From the NCBI RefSeq assembly GCF_000835495.1, contig NW_015622542.1:6571936-6635935 (forward strand): a stretch of 64,000 bases of DNA, in the 5' to 3' direction. The notes below the pieces were generated by a model, which worked only from the letters and a program-made list of their open reading frames with translations, was not told the origin of the DNA and searched no databases. The stretch is from Cladophialophora immunda. Its lineage: Eukaryota > Ascomycota > Eurotiomycetes > Chaetothyriales > Herpotrichiellaceae. The translations under genes were made by a program, and so were the position numbers. This document shows positions 54,557 through 64,000 of the stretch, one piece after another; positions within the stretch are counted from its first letter, which is position 1; each line of letters starts with the position of its first letter.

Positions 54557-55626
54557 ATGGCCCCAAACCAGGATTCATCGAGCCAATCAGAAGAATCGAC
54601 CAGGCCGAGTTCCGCCAAGGTCGACTCCAGAAGCGGTCAGTCCTCACAAGACGAAGATGGCTTTATCGACATCCACCCCGAGGACGTGGAAATGCAAGAC
54701 AGCGATTCGGACGCTGTTGCTCCACCCCCGAAAGCGCCGTCTGATCCTTTAGAACTTCAGCGTATTAGTCATTCCGACAAGGCTGAGGAGGTTCCCGAGG
54801 AAGAAGACGATTCTGAGGACGACCGTGATTTCATGGCCAACCATCCACTGTTGAACATGCTGACTGGCCGACTGGGAGCACGTCGACGAGGCTCTTCGCA
54901 TAAATGGGATCGCCTTCATCCTGAAAACCAAGCACTGTCTGTGTCCGACGTGGACCAGTGCACCTCACTTGAAGAGGCCGCTTTTTCGCCGGAAGAGAGG
55001 GCCACCCGGGAAAAGGTATGGCAAAAAATACAGACTTCTCCTTATGCGAGCCACTACCTGAAAACGCTTTGTATGCCGATACTTTGGCCATCTTGCTGAC
55101 AATAACCTCTATTCAGTTCCAATACCGTCTTACCAGATGTCCCGAGTTGAGTTTGGGGCTGTTCACCCAGCCGACGAAAGCGGAATTGAAGGATGCGTCA
55201 ACACCGCCTCAGCGTCGCCTAATAGGACATATAGTCTCGACCAGAACTCCAGCACCTTGTGTTACTGAGGCTTCGATGGGCGTTCCCTCAAACTGGAAGA
55301 CTAGGAGATCGTCGCTACCAACCAACGACGATAAGGAGCCGATAGGCCATCAAGACATGGGTGGAACCATCTGTGTTCATTCTTTGGCGGTGGCACCCGA
55401 GTTTCAGAAAATGGGGTTGGGGTCGATTTTGATGAAATCGTACATCCAGCGTATGAAGGATTCCAAGATCGCTGACCGGATAGCGTTGCTTGCCCATGAT
55501 CATCTTGTCCCATTCTACACCGGGCTTGGATTTGAAAACATGGGGCCAAGTGCGGTGACATCTCACGGCGGGAACTGGAATAATATGGTGACTCTCAGCA
55601 TCGTTAATTTGGCCGGACTGGACTAA
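54557..55626 (+). CDS. GNAT N-acetyltransferase (AANAT/polyamine acetyltransferase-like, PAA1 type)
   Basis: Two exons, 54557-55015 and 55117-55626, with a 101-nt intron; the junction gives ATREKFQYRLTRCPE and 322 residues. The first 110 residues are acidic, Ser-rich and disordered (EDEDGFIDIHPEDVEMQD). The catalytic domain begins at SVSDVDQCTSLEEAAFSPEERATREKFQYRL, the conserved start of the fungal serotonin/polyamine acetyltransferase group (yeast Paa1). The acetyl-CoA site is VHSLAVAPEFQKMGLGSILMK (QxxGxG, about residue 237-258), followed by ALLAHDHLVPFYTGLGFENMGPS. Relatives acetylate arylalkylamines or polyamines. The long acidic N-terminal extension is not needed for catalysis and could mediate regulation. 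An in-frame ATG at 54473 would add 28 residues and is less likely. Confidence 0.88.
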
Positions 55627-57014
55627 CCTGAAGCCAGATTCTCGAATTTCATCATGAAGACGACGACTAGACGCGGATTATGCCGCTACGAACCCACTGG
55701 ACTGCTACTCTACTTCTTGCGCCTCGTCGTCAACGCTCTATTCGCTAAGCCCAGGTACTGAAAACCACGCGCTCGGATCGGCTGGGCGTGGTGACTATTG
55801 GGAGTTTTGGCCTTGGTGCGGCGTGCGACAAAAGGAGGCTGGCAATGAATTTCCATGAAGGATGATCTGTAGATGTGGCGGCGGAAGCGCGAAATGAAAT
55901 TGGCGAAGAGTGCATCGGGATTAGGCTGTATTGTGCTGCCTGGGACATGTCGTGATGTACATGCACGACTACTCACATCCCAGAAAATGAATCCTGAGTC
56001 TCATCTCCCGGTGGCATATGTGGCTCGCACGGGATTATTCTATGTGTACCGAGTATCGTGGCCTGTTATCGGAGGCATGAAGGCAGCGTGTGTCGTGTCC
56101 AATTCTCGACTACAATTACAGTCGAGTCACCCCTAGTGACAAAAGCTCCTTTGGCTGGAATTGCTCGTTATTTGTTCTCCTGGGATTTATTGCACTGATC
56201 GTTGACTGACAAGGCAGAGGGTGGATGCGAGGGAACATGGCGGGTTGAACGTAAAGCCGAGGGAAGAACAGGCGGAGAGCAAGATGCTTCACCAATGACA
56301 TTCCGTACAATTGCAACTCACTCCGCTTACTTCTTCGCTTCCACACTCCCGGTTTGTTCCTCGTCTCCATCATCGCCCGATGGGGGATGATGGATGGAGG
56401 GAGGGCAAGGCATTCCCACTGTCTGCAGGTGACGATATTGCTTCTCAAATCTACTCCTCCATCCACCGTGGTTCATATCTAATGTTTATCTTCCCTCACA
56501 TACTCAAACCTGCAAGATTTGCGCCTCTTTTTCTGCCTCATCCTCCATCGCCCGCTCAGTTCCATCGTTCTTTCGAAGAAAGACGAACCCTTTTGTTTAG
56601 CTCAGCCCTGCTGCATCTCGGAAGTTCCTACCGAACTTGACAGTACCACTCTATCCGCCTGTGCCGCCCGCTGCAGAGTGACTCCTCCACGATTTCGAAC
56701 CCAGCCCAGCCCAGCCAGAGCGCGCTAGTCGATCTATACGAGACACATATGGTCTTCTTGCGGAGAGGCCGAACAAAATAGGGTTAAAAGTGCGGAGGGG
56801 ACCTCACGGAAGAGTGCGGGTGAAGGGCGTCTACAGTGTACAGGGTCAACCAGTTTCAGGCCTATCGCAGCCTGCGCCCACCAATTCCTAATCGGTTACC
56901 GAGCATCAGGCCATTCGTTTAAAGTCCTGACCTGGGCCGCGACAACTATCCCGCAACGAGAATTCTCCTCTGCCATCTGGCATCGCACGTCAAAGAGCCA
57001 GGTCTGTAGGCACC
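55627..57014. other. Intergenic, no gene seen
   Basis: About 1.4 kb between two plus-strand genes. The frames here are short (up to 116 codons). A C-rich GCCCAGCCCAGCC run lies near 56700-56715. A sequence like TTCGAACCC at 56693 is reminiscent of a tRNA T-arm, but no cloverleaf can be drawn around it. Confidence 0.45.
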
Positions 57015-57596
57015 ATGCCCACCAACCGACCGTTCTTCGCCAACTTCTTTTCGGCCTTTCGAGCCCGCACGAGCCCGGCGTTCCAGGCAAAGTCTAGCAC
57101 GACCTACGATGCCGTGTCGCCCGGTTCGCTCGTGGCAGCTGCACACGTTTCTACAACCACAGCGACAGTGACCTCGTCAGGTACAAGAACAATAGCCACC
57201 AAAGGCACAGGAGAGACCTCAGCCTCATCACAACAAGTGCAGTCAAAACCTAGCTCCAGCACGCCGCTTCCCTTCTCGTCCAACCCTAGCTCACACCGAT
57301 ATGCACCGCCTCTGTCCAGATCGCCGGGGACGAGTTCGCCTGGGCCTCACGCAACGCATACAACCGCCAACCTATCAATGTCACCGCCCGGCACGTCAAC
57401 CCCGATGACGAGGGGGCGACAGAGACGTGGCAGCGATAGTTCCAATTCTTCAGGAGGATTCATTGATGCATTGGGCCCGGAGAAGTGGTATATTGGCGGC
57501 CGAAATGCAGCGGGTGAAGAGACATTTTACAAACTTGGCTTGGTAACAGGAGGAACGGGACGAAGAGTTCGCAGCTTAGACCGGTTGAGTCTTTGA
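57015..57596 (+). CDS. Small Ser/Thr-rich protein with conserved-looking C-terminal motif
   Basis: Intronless, 193 residues. The N terminus MPTNRPFFANFFSAFRAR is basic and aromatic and could be a targeting or membrane-contacting helix. Residues about 25-150 are Ser/Thr/Pro-rich and disordered. The last 45 residues are compact: GGFIDALGPEKWYIGGRNAAGEETFYKLG, then RRVRSLDRLSL at the end. I believe this tail recurs in proteins of many filamentous ascomycetes, but no function is known to me. The RxxSxDRxSL ending could be a phosphorylation or 14-3-3 docking site; that is speculation. The start is the first ATG of the frame and keeps the basic N terminus. Confidence 0.75.
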   Translation: MPTNRPFFANFFSAFRARTSPAFQAKSSTTYDAVSPGSLVAAAHVSTTTATVTSSGTRTIATKGTGETSASSQQVQSKPSSSTPLPFSSNPSSHRYAPPLSRSPGTSSPGPHATHTTANLSMSPPGTSTPMTRGRQRRGSDSSNSSGGFIDALGPEKWYIGGRNAAGEETFYKLGLVTGGTGRRVRSLDRLSL

Positions 57597-60056
57597 ACTG
57601 CGCGAAAGCCGAGAGACTGCTATCAGAGAAGGAATTAAAGAGAGGCGGAGTTGCAAAGCAAAGCCGCAGCGGTGATCTTTCAAGCACAAAAAGACCATGG
57701 AACTGTTCTCCACCGGTCCTCAACTTTTTACGATCAATCACGCTCAGGCTGACTGATCTTGTCGTCTCTTCCCGCGCGTCTTTAGTGCAAGCATTGAAAG
57801 CACGGGGTATACGGAGAGCCAGAAATCATTCCAGCCTCCAGTTTGGGACAAGGCAGGGCGAGTGAAAGCGAATGTTTAAGAGATGGTCAAACCACTCTCC
57901 CCGACAAGGGCGAGGGCGTACAGAGCAAGGCGTCAACGGCGTCGAAATCCAAACAAAAATGCAGCGGCCACGGGCATCGGGGCAAGGCTTTATGGGATCG
58001 CATTTATTGCCGAGTACATAGGTGCCCTTCTTTGCTCTCCGGTGCGGGAGAGCATCGACTTGCACAGTACCTACGCAAACATACTAGGGACATGCCTAGT
58101 ACCTAAAATATGACAGATGATGAACTCTAGTATCTTTCTGTATCTTTGCTCTGTAATCGGTCCTTTGAGATCCCAAGAGTGGATGTCGTCCCCAATTGTG
58201 CGGGACGGGGGGAAATGGAACTCGGTAAAGGCGTGTAGACCATTTGTATAGCACAGCACGAATGCCGAGATTGGCAGCGTCATCAAACCCGGGCGAAGGA
58301 TCAGTTGGGCTTGTATCGTTTGGGCAAAAGAAAATCTGATTATGGCACGCTGCATGTGCAGATGGCGCGGGGACACGTCAAGCATTGGATCTCTGGACCT
58401 AATAATCGCAAGTCTCTGTGCCACCCAGTACCTACATGTGTAGGGTACTCCAGGAAATGATGACATACTCGTTAAAGACTTTGCCGGAGCCATGCCAGTG
58501 ATGCCACAGCATATCATGGTTGAAACTGGAGCACCTTCGACGCCCCGAAAGAGCGGTCGACGGGTTGTGGTGGTAATAGTGGATTGCATTCATTCCAATT
58601 CGCTCGCCCCGAGGCCCCGACTCTTCTCCGTGCTCTCCGTTGAAATCATTGCCCACCCTTACCACCGACACATCACCACCATTATTTGCACCTCCCACGC
58701 CCGTGTGATCACCTTGCATGGGGCTGCACCTACCAATACGATCAACTAAGCCATGCTGTGTGATGCTGGCGTGCAACAATCTATTCTCTTTTCTCTGGCT
58801 TCCTTCGCCCCTTGTTTGTCGGACCTGTGAAGAGGAATGCTCTGCGCCCAAAATCTGACCTCCCAAGTCACCCATCCATCCATCCATCCATCCGTCCGTC
58901 CACCACGAGGAGAATATGCTCCGTTATTCTTACTCGGTTATCGATGCTTCAGGTCAAACCACCCGCAGAGCAGAGATCCCCAAACCCGCCTAACTTGACT
59001 CCGGACAACGGCCCCGCTGGCCATGTTACTCGGTTCCTCCAGGGGACGCACTTCAGTCCTACGAGCAGGCGGTCGAAGCAAACGCCCCCCGGCGGCGTGC
59101 AGCTAGCATAGCCCCTCCTTCCAGCCTGTTTCAACTCCTATTCGCACCCTCTGACGCCTCCTGCACGCGCCGGCCCCTCGAATACGAGCACTACAAGACG
59201 TTTCAAACGGTTCGGATGGTGCCTCGTGGGGCACAGTGTGGAAATCCTGTTTTGGCGGGTGCGAAAAGCGAAAAATTTTACGACAGGTCTTGCATGGGGC
59301 TTACCGGACGCTTGAACAAGCGAGAAGCCAAAAGGCCTAGTACTCCGTACAAGGTGTCCAAACAGTTAAGGGCTGCTAGCTGCAGCGCGGATCTCAGAGC
59401 CAGAGGTCCTCTGGCGCCCCCTGGCCACCACCTAGTGGCTGCTTGCTGGCGCTCCCCATCTTGCGAAACCCTCCCCTGGCCCATCCAGTCGCACATCCGC
59501 TTCAACTCGGATGCTTGGACAAGTACAGCAAGCCAAGTTACAACTCCAACTTTGACAGTCATTATTGCACTCGAGCCGGTCCAGGTGAGCGCTCCTGGGT
59601 GGTTCTGGCTTGTGGCACTGAGCTCTCGAATCGTCCTCGACCGTGAACCGTTTCTTTTATTCCCAATAACTTCCCTCCGAATCGCGCTTATCCAAAGCAT
59701 GCTGCTCAGTCATCCTGGGGGACCTCAAGCAACTGGAACCATCCGAACTCTAGGGGCCTCTTTTAAGCCGGCAAGCTGCTCCTTCCAAGTCTCGACAAGG
59801 TGCATCCCGCCCGTGGCGCCCGTTGTGCCTACACCGAATTTCGCATGGCTTTTCTCTGCTCCTGGTCATTATTCATGGTAAATTCGATCCCGTGTCAAGC
59901 AACTGGCCCCCTACCGTAAAGATCAACTTGATCATTCTACGATTAATATTTGTAACCAGCCGCCATCCCCGCGCCTCAAAAGTTCCGACGTTTCTCTGGC
60001 TCTGGAACCGGTTCTCTGTTGCGAACATAGACATGAATACTCACTGATAAGCAAAC
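57597..60056. other. Long intergenic region upstream of the histidine kinase
   Basis: About 2.5 kb. It contains a CATC microsatellite, a TAGGTA-type segment (58066-58107) and a 221-codon open frame on the plus strand (59216-59881) that I do not recognise and which may be chance or part of a long leader. No RNA gene or transposon seen. Confidence 0.45.
58872..58900. repeat. CATC/CGTC tetranucleotide microsatellite
   Basis: About six CATC units followed by CGTC units. Confidence 0.9.
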
Positions 60057-62120
60057 ATGGCGTCTCGAAAACGCGGCGCGGAAGAACATCCTGATGGTGT
60101 CGTCAGGGCGGCGAGCAAATCATATTTTGCCGCCCCGCTAACAAACTCTTTGACGTCCGATCATCTCAGTCCTCCTCCAAGTCCAACTTCGAGTTGTAGT
60201 TGCCAGAAACCCGCCGGCATGGAACGAATTTTCGCTCTGTCGCCGACGCCGACTGTCGTCCTCGACAAAGATTTACGAATAATCATCCTTTCGACTTCCT
60301 GGCAGAAGCAGGCCCATATCCCCCTGGACAAAGTTCGTGGCAAATCCTTTCTGGAGACGATCGGCGACTTGCTCCTGCCAACAGATGCCGTCACCACCAC
60401 CCAACTGATTCAGGGTGCAATCGCGAGCCGCGAAGAGAAGCGCTCTGAACCCCAGCCAGGGATCACGGCTTCCAGTTATTGGCGGGTCCGAGTGGCCCCG
60501 ATTTTTGACGAGGACGAACTTCTCTACGTGGTTGTCGAGGGTGTTGACGCTACGGACGAGGTCGACAGAACGCAACAACAGGTCGCCCAACTGTCATCGG
60601 CAGAGACATATCGTATCTTGGTCAGCACCCTTCGAGATTATGCCATCTTCATGCTCGACGCCAATGGTTGCATAGCCACATGGAACACTGGTGCCATGCT
60701 GCTCAAACAATACACCCAGGAAGAAATCGTGGGCAAACATTTCTCCACCTTTTATAGCGAAGAGGACCGAAAGGCAAGGAAACCTGAAAAGGAGCTGGAA
60801 GTCGCTCTGCGGGAAGGAAAGGTGGAAGATGAGGGTTGGCGTGTCAAAAAGGACGGGTCCAGGTTTTGGGCAAATGTCATCATTTCTCCCGTCTACCGCG
60901 ATGGAGTTTTGACTGGCTTCAGCAAAATCACCAGAGACCTGACAGAGCGAAAGGCGGGAGAAGCACGACTGATTGCTGCGTACGAAGAGGCATCCAGAAT
61001 GAAGTCTGACTTCTTGGCTAACATGAGCCACGAAATTCGAACGCCGATGCATGGGATGCTCTCGGCCCTGTCGTTACTGATCGACACAGGACTTACAAAC
61101 GAACAAAAGGAGCTTGCCGGCATTATCGATGAATCAGGAGCCATCCTGTTGCAGGTCATCAATGACATCCTCGACTACTCCAAACTCAGCTCCGGCACAT
61201 TTTCACTCAACAAAGAGCTCATGAACATTGCGGAGATTGTTGCCGCAGTCCGACGGTGTTTCAACATCGGGTCGTCCGATAATTTGAGATTTGAAATCGA
61301 CCTGGACCCTCGTCTCCCAACCTTCGCACAAGGAGATCCTCTCCGCTATCGTCAGATCTTGCAAAACCTAGTGTCGAACGCAGTCAAATTCACCGACAGA
61401 GGCTATGTACGCGTCAAAGTTGCCCTTACCTACGAGGACGATACCTCGTACGGCCTCAAAACCGAAGTAATTGATTCGGGTATCGGGGTTACCCCCGAGG
61501 CGGAAAATGTCTTGTTCACCCCTTTCACCCAGTTGGACACCTCTTCGACTAAGAGATACAAGGGCACAGGGCTTGGCCTTTCCATTTGCAAGAGTTTGGC
61601 TGAACTGATGGGCGGGGTCGTCGGTTATATGCGGAATCCAGAGCACCAAGGAAGCATCTTCTACTTCACATCCAAGGTTAACAAACTAGAAGGCTCACCA
61701 GCCAAACCACTTCCGAAAGCACCGCTGGACACAGATCTCAAAAAGTTGGCGCAAACTAAACATATACTTCTCGTTGAAGACAACGCAATCAATCAGACCA
61801 TTATGGTTCGCCTTTTGCAAAGCTTTGGCTTGGAGAAGGTGGACGTCGCTTCTGACGGCGCGGAGGGTGTAAGAATGGTAACCCAAAAGCCTCTGGCTTA
61901 CAGCCTGATCCTGATGGACATTTCTATGCCCGTGATGGATGGTGTGACTGCCACAAGGAGGATTCGAGAAGCTGGTCACGTGGTTCCAATAATCGCCATG
62001 ACTGCGAATGCGTTGAAGGGAGACGAAGAGGCGTATCTCGCGGAAGGCATGAACGACTACATCGCCAAGCCGGTGGACAGAAGACTTCTTATGGAGTCGC
62101 TAGTGAGATGGTTGCGTTGA
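60057..62120 (+). CDS. PAS-PAS hybrid histidine kinase
   Basis: Intronless, 687 residues. Order: a PAS-like domain (about 55-175, MERIFALSPTPTVVLDKDLRIIILS), a second PAS with PAC (about 180-302, YRILVSTLRDYAIFMLDANGCIATWN through GFSKITRDLTERK), the HisKA dimerisation helix with the phospho-acceptor His in FLANMSHEIRTP (residue 325), the ATP-binding domain (N box NLVSNAVKF, DSGIGV, GTGLGLSICKSL, about 420-545), and a C-terminal receiver (about 570-687) with VEDN, the phospho-acceptor Asp in LMDISMPVMDG (residue 621) and AKP. All residues for autophosphorylation and relay are present, so it should be active and pass phosphate through an HPt protein (Ypd1-like) to Ssk1 or Skn7. No membrane segment is seen, so it is a soluble sensor. 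The PAS ligand is unknown. A 2.5-kb upstream gap suggests a long leader. Confidence 0.93.
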   Translation: MASRKRGAEEHPDGVVRAASKSYFAAPLTNSLTSDHLSPPPSPTSSCSCQKPAGMERIFALSPTPTVVLDKDLRIIILSTSWQKQAHIPLDKVRGKSFLETIGDLLLPTDAVTTTQLIQGAIASREEKRSEPQPGITASSYWRVRVAPIFDEDELLYVVVEGVDATDEVDRTQQQVAQLSSAETYRILVSTLRDYAIFMLDANGCIATWNTGAMLLKQYTQEEIVGKHFSTFYSEEDRKARKPEKELEVALREGKVEDEGWRVKKDGSRFWANVIISPVYRDGVLTGFSKITRDLTERKAGEARLIAAYEEASRMKSDFLANMSHEIRTPMHGMLSALSLLIDTGLTNEQKELAGIIDESGAILLQVINDILDYSKLSSGTFSLNKELMNIAEIVAAVRRCFNIGSSDNLRFEIDLDPRLPTFAQGDPLRYRQILQNLVSNAVKFTDRGYVRVKVALTYEDDTSYGLKTEVIDSGIGVTPEAENVLFTPFTQLDTSSTKRYKGTGLGLSICKSLAELMGGVVGYMRNPEHQGSIFYFTSKVNKLEGSPAKPLPKAPLDTDLKKLAQTKHILLVEDNAINQTIMVRLLQSFGLEKVDVASDGAEGVRMVTQKPLAYSLILMDISMPVMDGVTATRRIREAGHVVPIIAMTANALKGDEEAYLAEGMNDYIAKPVDRRLLMESLVRWLR

Positions 62121-63676
62121 AATGTCATCGAAAGGGTTTTAACAGGCAATGCGGAACCTGAAGATCCTGAAATTGGTCCAAGAGAGAATTTGACCATCCT
62201 TGGGTTGAACACAAATTGTCGCATGCACTTCGTTTGCAAGCCAGTCCAACAAATGCTGGTGTGGCGCCCTTGGTCCAATTAGCTCACTTGGAACCGTCAG
62301 TTTCGCACCAGAACTGGTGAAAGATTCCTTGCGCGACTGTGTCGAGACGCACTGCAGCGGTATTGAGATCGCGTCTAACATGAGGAGCCACTCAGACTTG
62401 ACGACGGTCAGGGAACATTCCCATCGCAGGGGCTTGGATCGAGGATCTGCATTCCACCCCCCTGAAGGTCCATACGCAGAGCACCCGAGAGTCGACCTGG
62501 TTTAAGAGTCCTCGCGGTATTGAACAGGAAAAGGTCCAAGCCTGATCCGTTAGGCGGACCTCAGTCACGATCAAGCTGGCCTCTGATTGCCAGAGTCACC
62601 CAAAGCCAGAGCATCACTTCACAAGGACAAATGGCACTAGTATATGTGCTCGCCCACATTGAAAACATGTCACAATGCGGCACATTCGACAACCTTGCGT
62701 CTGGTGGCGCTGAGACTTGCATAGGAAAGCATTCGGGAGTTGCGCCTTATACAACTCTAGAATTCCATTTGCCTCCCTTCACGCGGCAAGGGCCCGGGCA
62801 TCCTTGCTTAAAAGCTGTGGTTGTCACCCTCGAGGAAGAAGCGGAGCCAATTACTATTTCTAGTATTTCTGTGTACATGGGCCCGGCTACACTTTCCCAT
62901 GCTTCAATTGCCACCTGCTCCGCACGCTTTTCGACAGCCGATCCTTCTTCCTGGACTTCACGAAGCGCAGGTGCCAAGCTCAAACGCAAGATTGGTGCAG
63001 CCGAAGCGAGCGGGTTGCTTACGTTTCTCCTCCCATACTGGGTGTATATACACACCACACAAATACCTCTACCCTATGGCAGCTTGGACAGCCCCGGCCC
63101 CACGGCCCCCCATGCGGCCCTCAATTGGCCCGCCCCTGCAAAGTAATCCTTTGATGAGACAGCATACGAACTTTTCACCTGAAATGAGACGGAATCTCTG
63201 TTCTTTATGGCGACTGCCGAGGCGACAGGCGGTGGGATAGAGGGTCAAGCATGATCTGAAATTACACAACCGAAACCACCATTCGGTTGCCGTCGCTCCA
63301 ATGAAGGGGGAAGCCCCATCGCTGACTCATTTCTTACTAGGGGAGGACTGGGAAGGCCTGGCAACAGAGGGCGAAAAATAGCGGTCCAAACCCTGAGCGC
63401 CTTGATTATCAAAGCCATTGTACAGGCCATTCTCAGTGTCTGTCCCGGGTTCCGGCAGCATCTCACCTTGGTAGCAAACCTTTCACTCTGCTCGTCCATT
63501 TCACCTCTGCACTTCTGCGGACTCCGCTTTCGACATGGCCCTTGTCGCTTAGAGTTAGGGTCATGCGATCCCCAGATTCCTCATTTCTGCCTTTCCTCCC
63601 TTGGTCAATGGCAATCTCGTGGACGATATCAATAACTTCCCCGTCATGACGGATTTGCCGCACAAAATCTATCTGC
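62121..63676. other. Intergenic, possible small gene unproven
   Basis: About 1.55 kb. A 208-codon plus-strand frame (62520-63146) overlaps a 103-codon minus-strand frame (62747-63058). Neither resembles a known family, though the minus-strand one has balanced, soluble-protein-like composition. I leave both uncalled. Confidence 0.4.
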
Positions 63677-64000
63677 ATGGCTTCCGACCCGCGGAGAGAG
63701 TTTTTGTTCCTGAATCAATCTCTATCTTCCAAACCCCGCTCGCAGCGGGAGAAAGAGCTCCAAGATGCCGATCGTCGAGCTCACGCGGCTCGGAACTCTA
63801 GACTCAAGCGACCCGTCTCAGAGGCCGAAGACGCAGCTGCCAGCTTGAGAAGCCGCTCCTCAAAGAGACCCAACCGGCGTCCAGTTGAAGATGCTCAACA
63901 AGACGGCGACGACGCGGCTCTTCCAGTTGTTGAACAGAAGCTGGCTGTACGACCCAAGACTCTAGAACACCGGCAGACCATGCCCGAGCCATCTGCCTTG
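63677..64000 (+). CDS. Start of a fungal transcription-factor-like gene (runs off the window)
   Basis: An open frame of 108 codons from the ATG at 63677 to the edge. It begins MASDPRREFLFLNQSLSSKPRSQREKE and continues with DADRRAHAARNSRLKR, then basic and Ser/Arg-rich sequence (SLRSRSSKRPNRRP). The pattern of an FLF(I/V)N segment followed by an AHAAR-like helix is the usual N terminus of fungal-specific transcription-factor-like proteins that lack a zinc cluster; the gene at 26.6 kb starts with the related FLWVN and SHARQWR. The rest, including the regulatory domain, lies outside the window, so the call rests on the N terminus only. Confidence 0.65.
   Translation, partial: MASDPRREFLFLNQSLSSKPRSQREKELQDADRRAHAARNSRLKRPVSEAEDAAASLRSRSSKRPNRRPVEDAQQDGDDAALPVVEQKLAVRPKTLEHRQTMPEPSAL

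Noticed and set aside
56680..56720. tRNA-like T-arm sequence TTCGAACCC
   Set aside because: No acceptor stem, D-arm or anticodon arm can be drawn around it, and the flank is a GCCCA repeat.
62520..63146. 208-codon plus-strand frame and its overlapping 103-codon minus-strand frame (62747-63058)
   Set aside because: The two conflict, neither matches a known family, and I cannot show coding bias for either. They are noted in the intergenic entry only.
1..64000. CRISPR arrays, prophage, insertion sequences, biosynthetic gene cluster
   Set aside because: No regularly spaced repeats, integrase, transposase or polyketide/peptide synthetase motifs are visible; the window is eukaryotic nuclear DNA with mostly housekeeping genes.

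Overview
The window is nuclear DNA from a filamentous ascomycete (Pezizomycotina). Genes have none to three short GT-AG introns, mostly 47-90 nt with a CTAAC/CTGAC-like branch site a few bases before the acceptor. The proteins are typical of that group: eIF4A, NOT2, EAF6, DDI1, a CLIP-170-type CAP-Gly protein, vacuolar-type alpha-mannosidase, a hybrid histidine kinase and transcription-factor-like proteins without a zinc cluster. The order cannot be fixed from sequence alone; Eurotiomycetes (for example Chaetothyriales) is a weak guess. I see no prophage, CRISPR array, rRNA, convincing tRNA or intact transposon.

Layout. 1-1.75 kb: no recognisable gene. 1.75-12.6 kb: a very GC-rich UROD/MetE-like gene (+), then on the minus strand a CAP-Gly/zinc-knuckle protein, GH38 alpha-mannosidase and a disordered protein. 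12.9-17.2 kb: a compact block with a Nudix CoA-diphosphatase-like gene (-), EAF6 (-), a Ctr copper transporter (+) and an F-box/JmjC protein (-). 19.7-24.5 kb: eIF4A (+), a coiled-coil protein of unknown function (+) and an FAH-family hydrolase (-). 26.6-28.3 kb: a transcription-factor-like gene, followed by almost 5 kb of gene-poor, repeat-rich DNA. 33.1-34.7 kb: a divergent hexokinase-family gene (-). 37.9-40.0 kb: a large disordered protein (+). 41.8-45.1 kb: methylenetetrahydrofolate reductase (-) head to head with orotate phosphoribosyltransferase (+). 45.3-53.1 kb: four minus-strand genes (predicted secreted deaminase-fold protein, NYN/PIN-like protein, NOT2, DDI1). 54.6-57.6 kb: a GNAT acetyltransferase and a small conserved protein (+). 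60.1-62.1 kb: a PAS-PAS hybrid histidine kinase (+). 63.7 kb to the edge: the start of a second transcription-factor-like gene.

The genes form no metabolic cluster. They are mainly housekeeping functions: translation (eIF4A), mRNA turnover (NOT2), chromatin (EAF6), proteostasis (DDI1), folate and pyrimidine metabolism, copper uptake and signalling. The most unusual points are gene structures. The DDI1 start codon is split by an intron (AT|G), so an unspliced mRNA would read AUG-UAG. NOT2 probably starts in a 13-nt exon about 0.7 kb upstream. eIF4A has a 23-nt exon with a weak donor. Other points are a secreted HxE/CPMC deaminase-fold protein, a GC-rich gene unlike its neighbours, a cluster of CACGTTAC sites upstream of the hexokinase-like gene, and a dispersed TAGGTA-type repeat in intergenic DNA. 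Exon junctions are my own reading of the sequence and are unverified.
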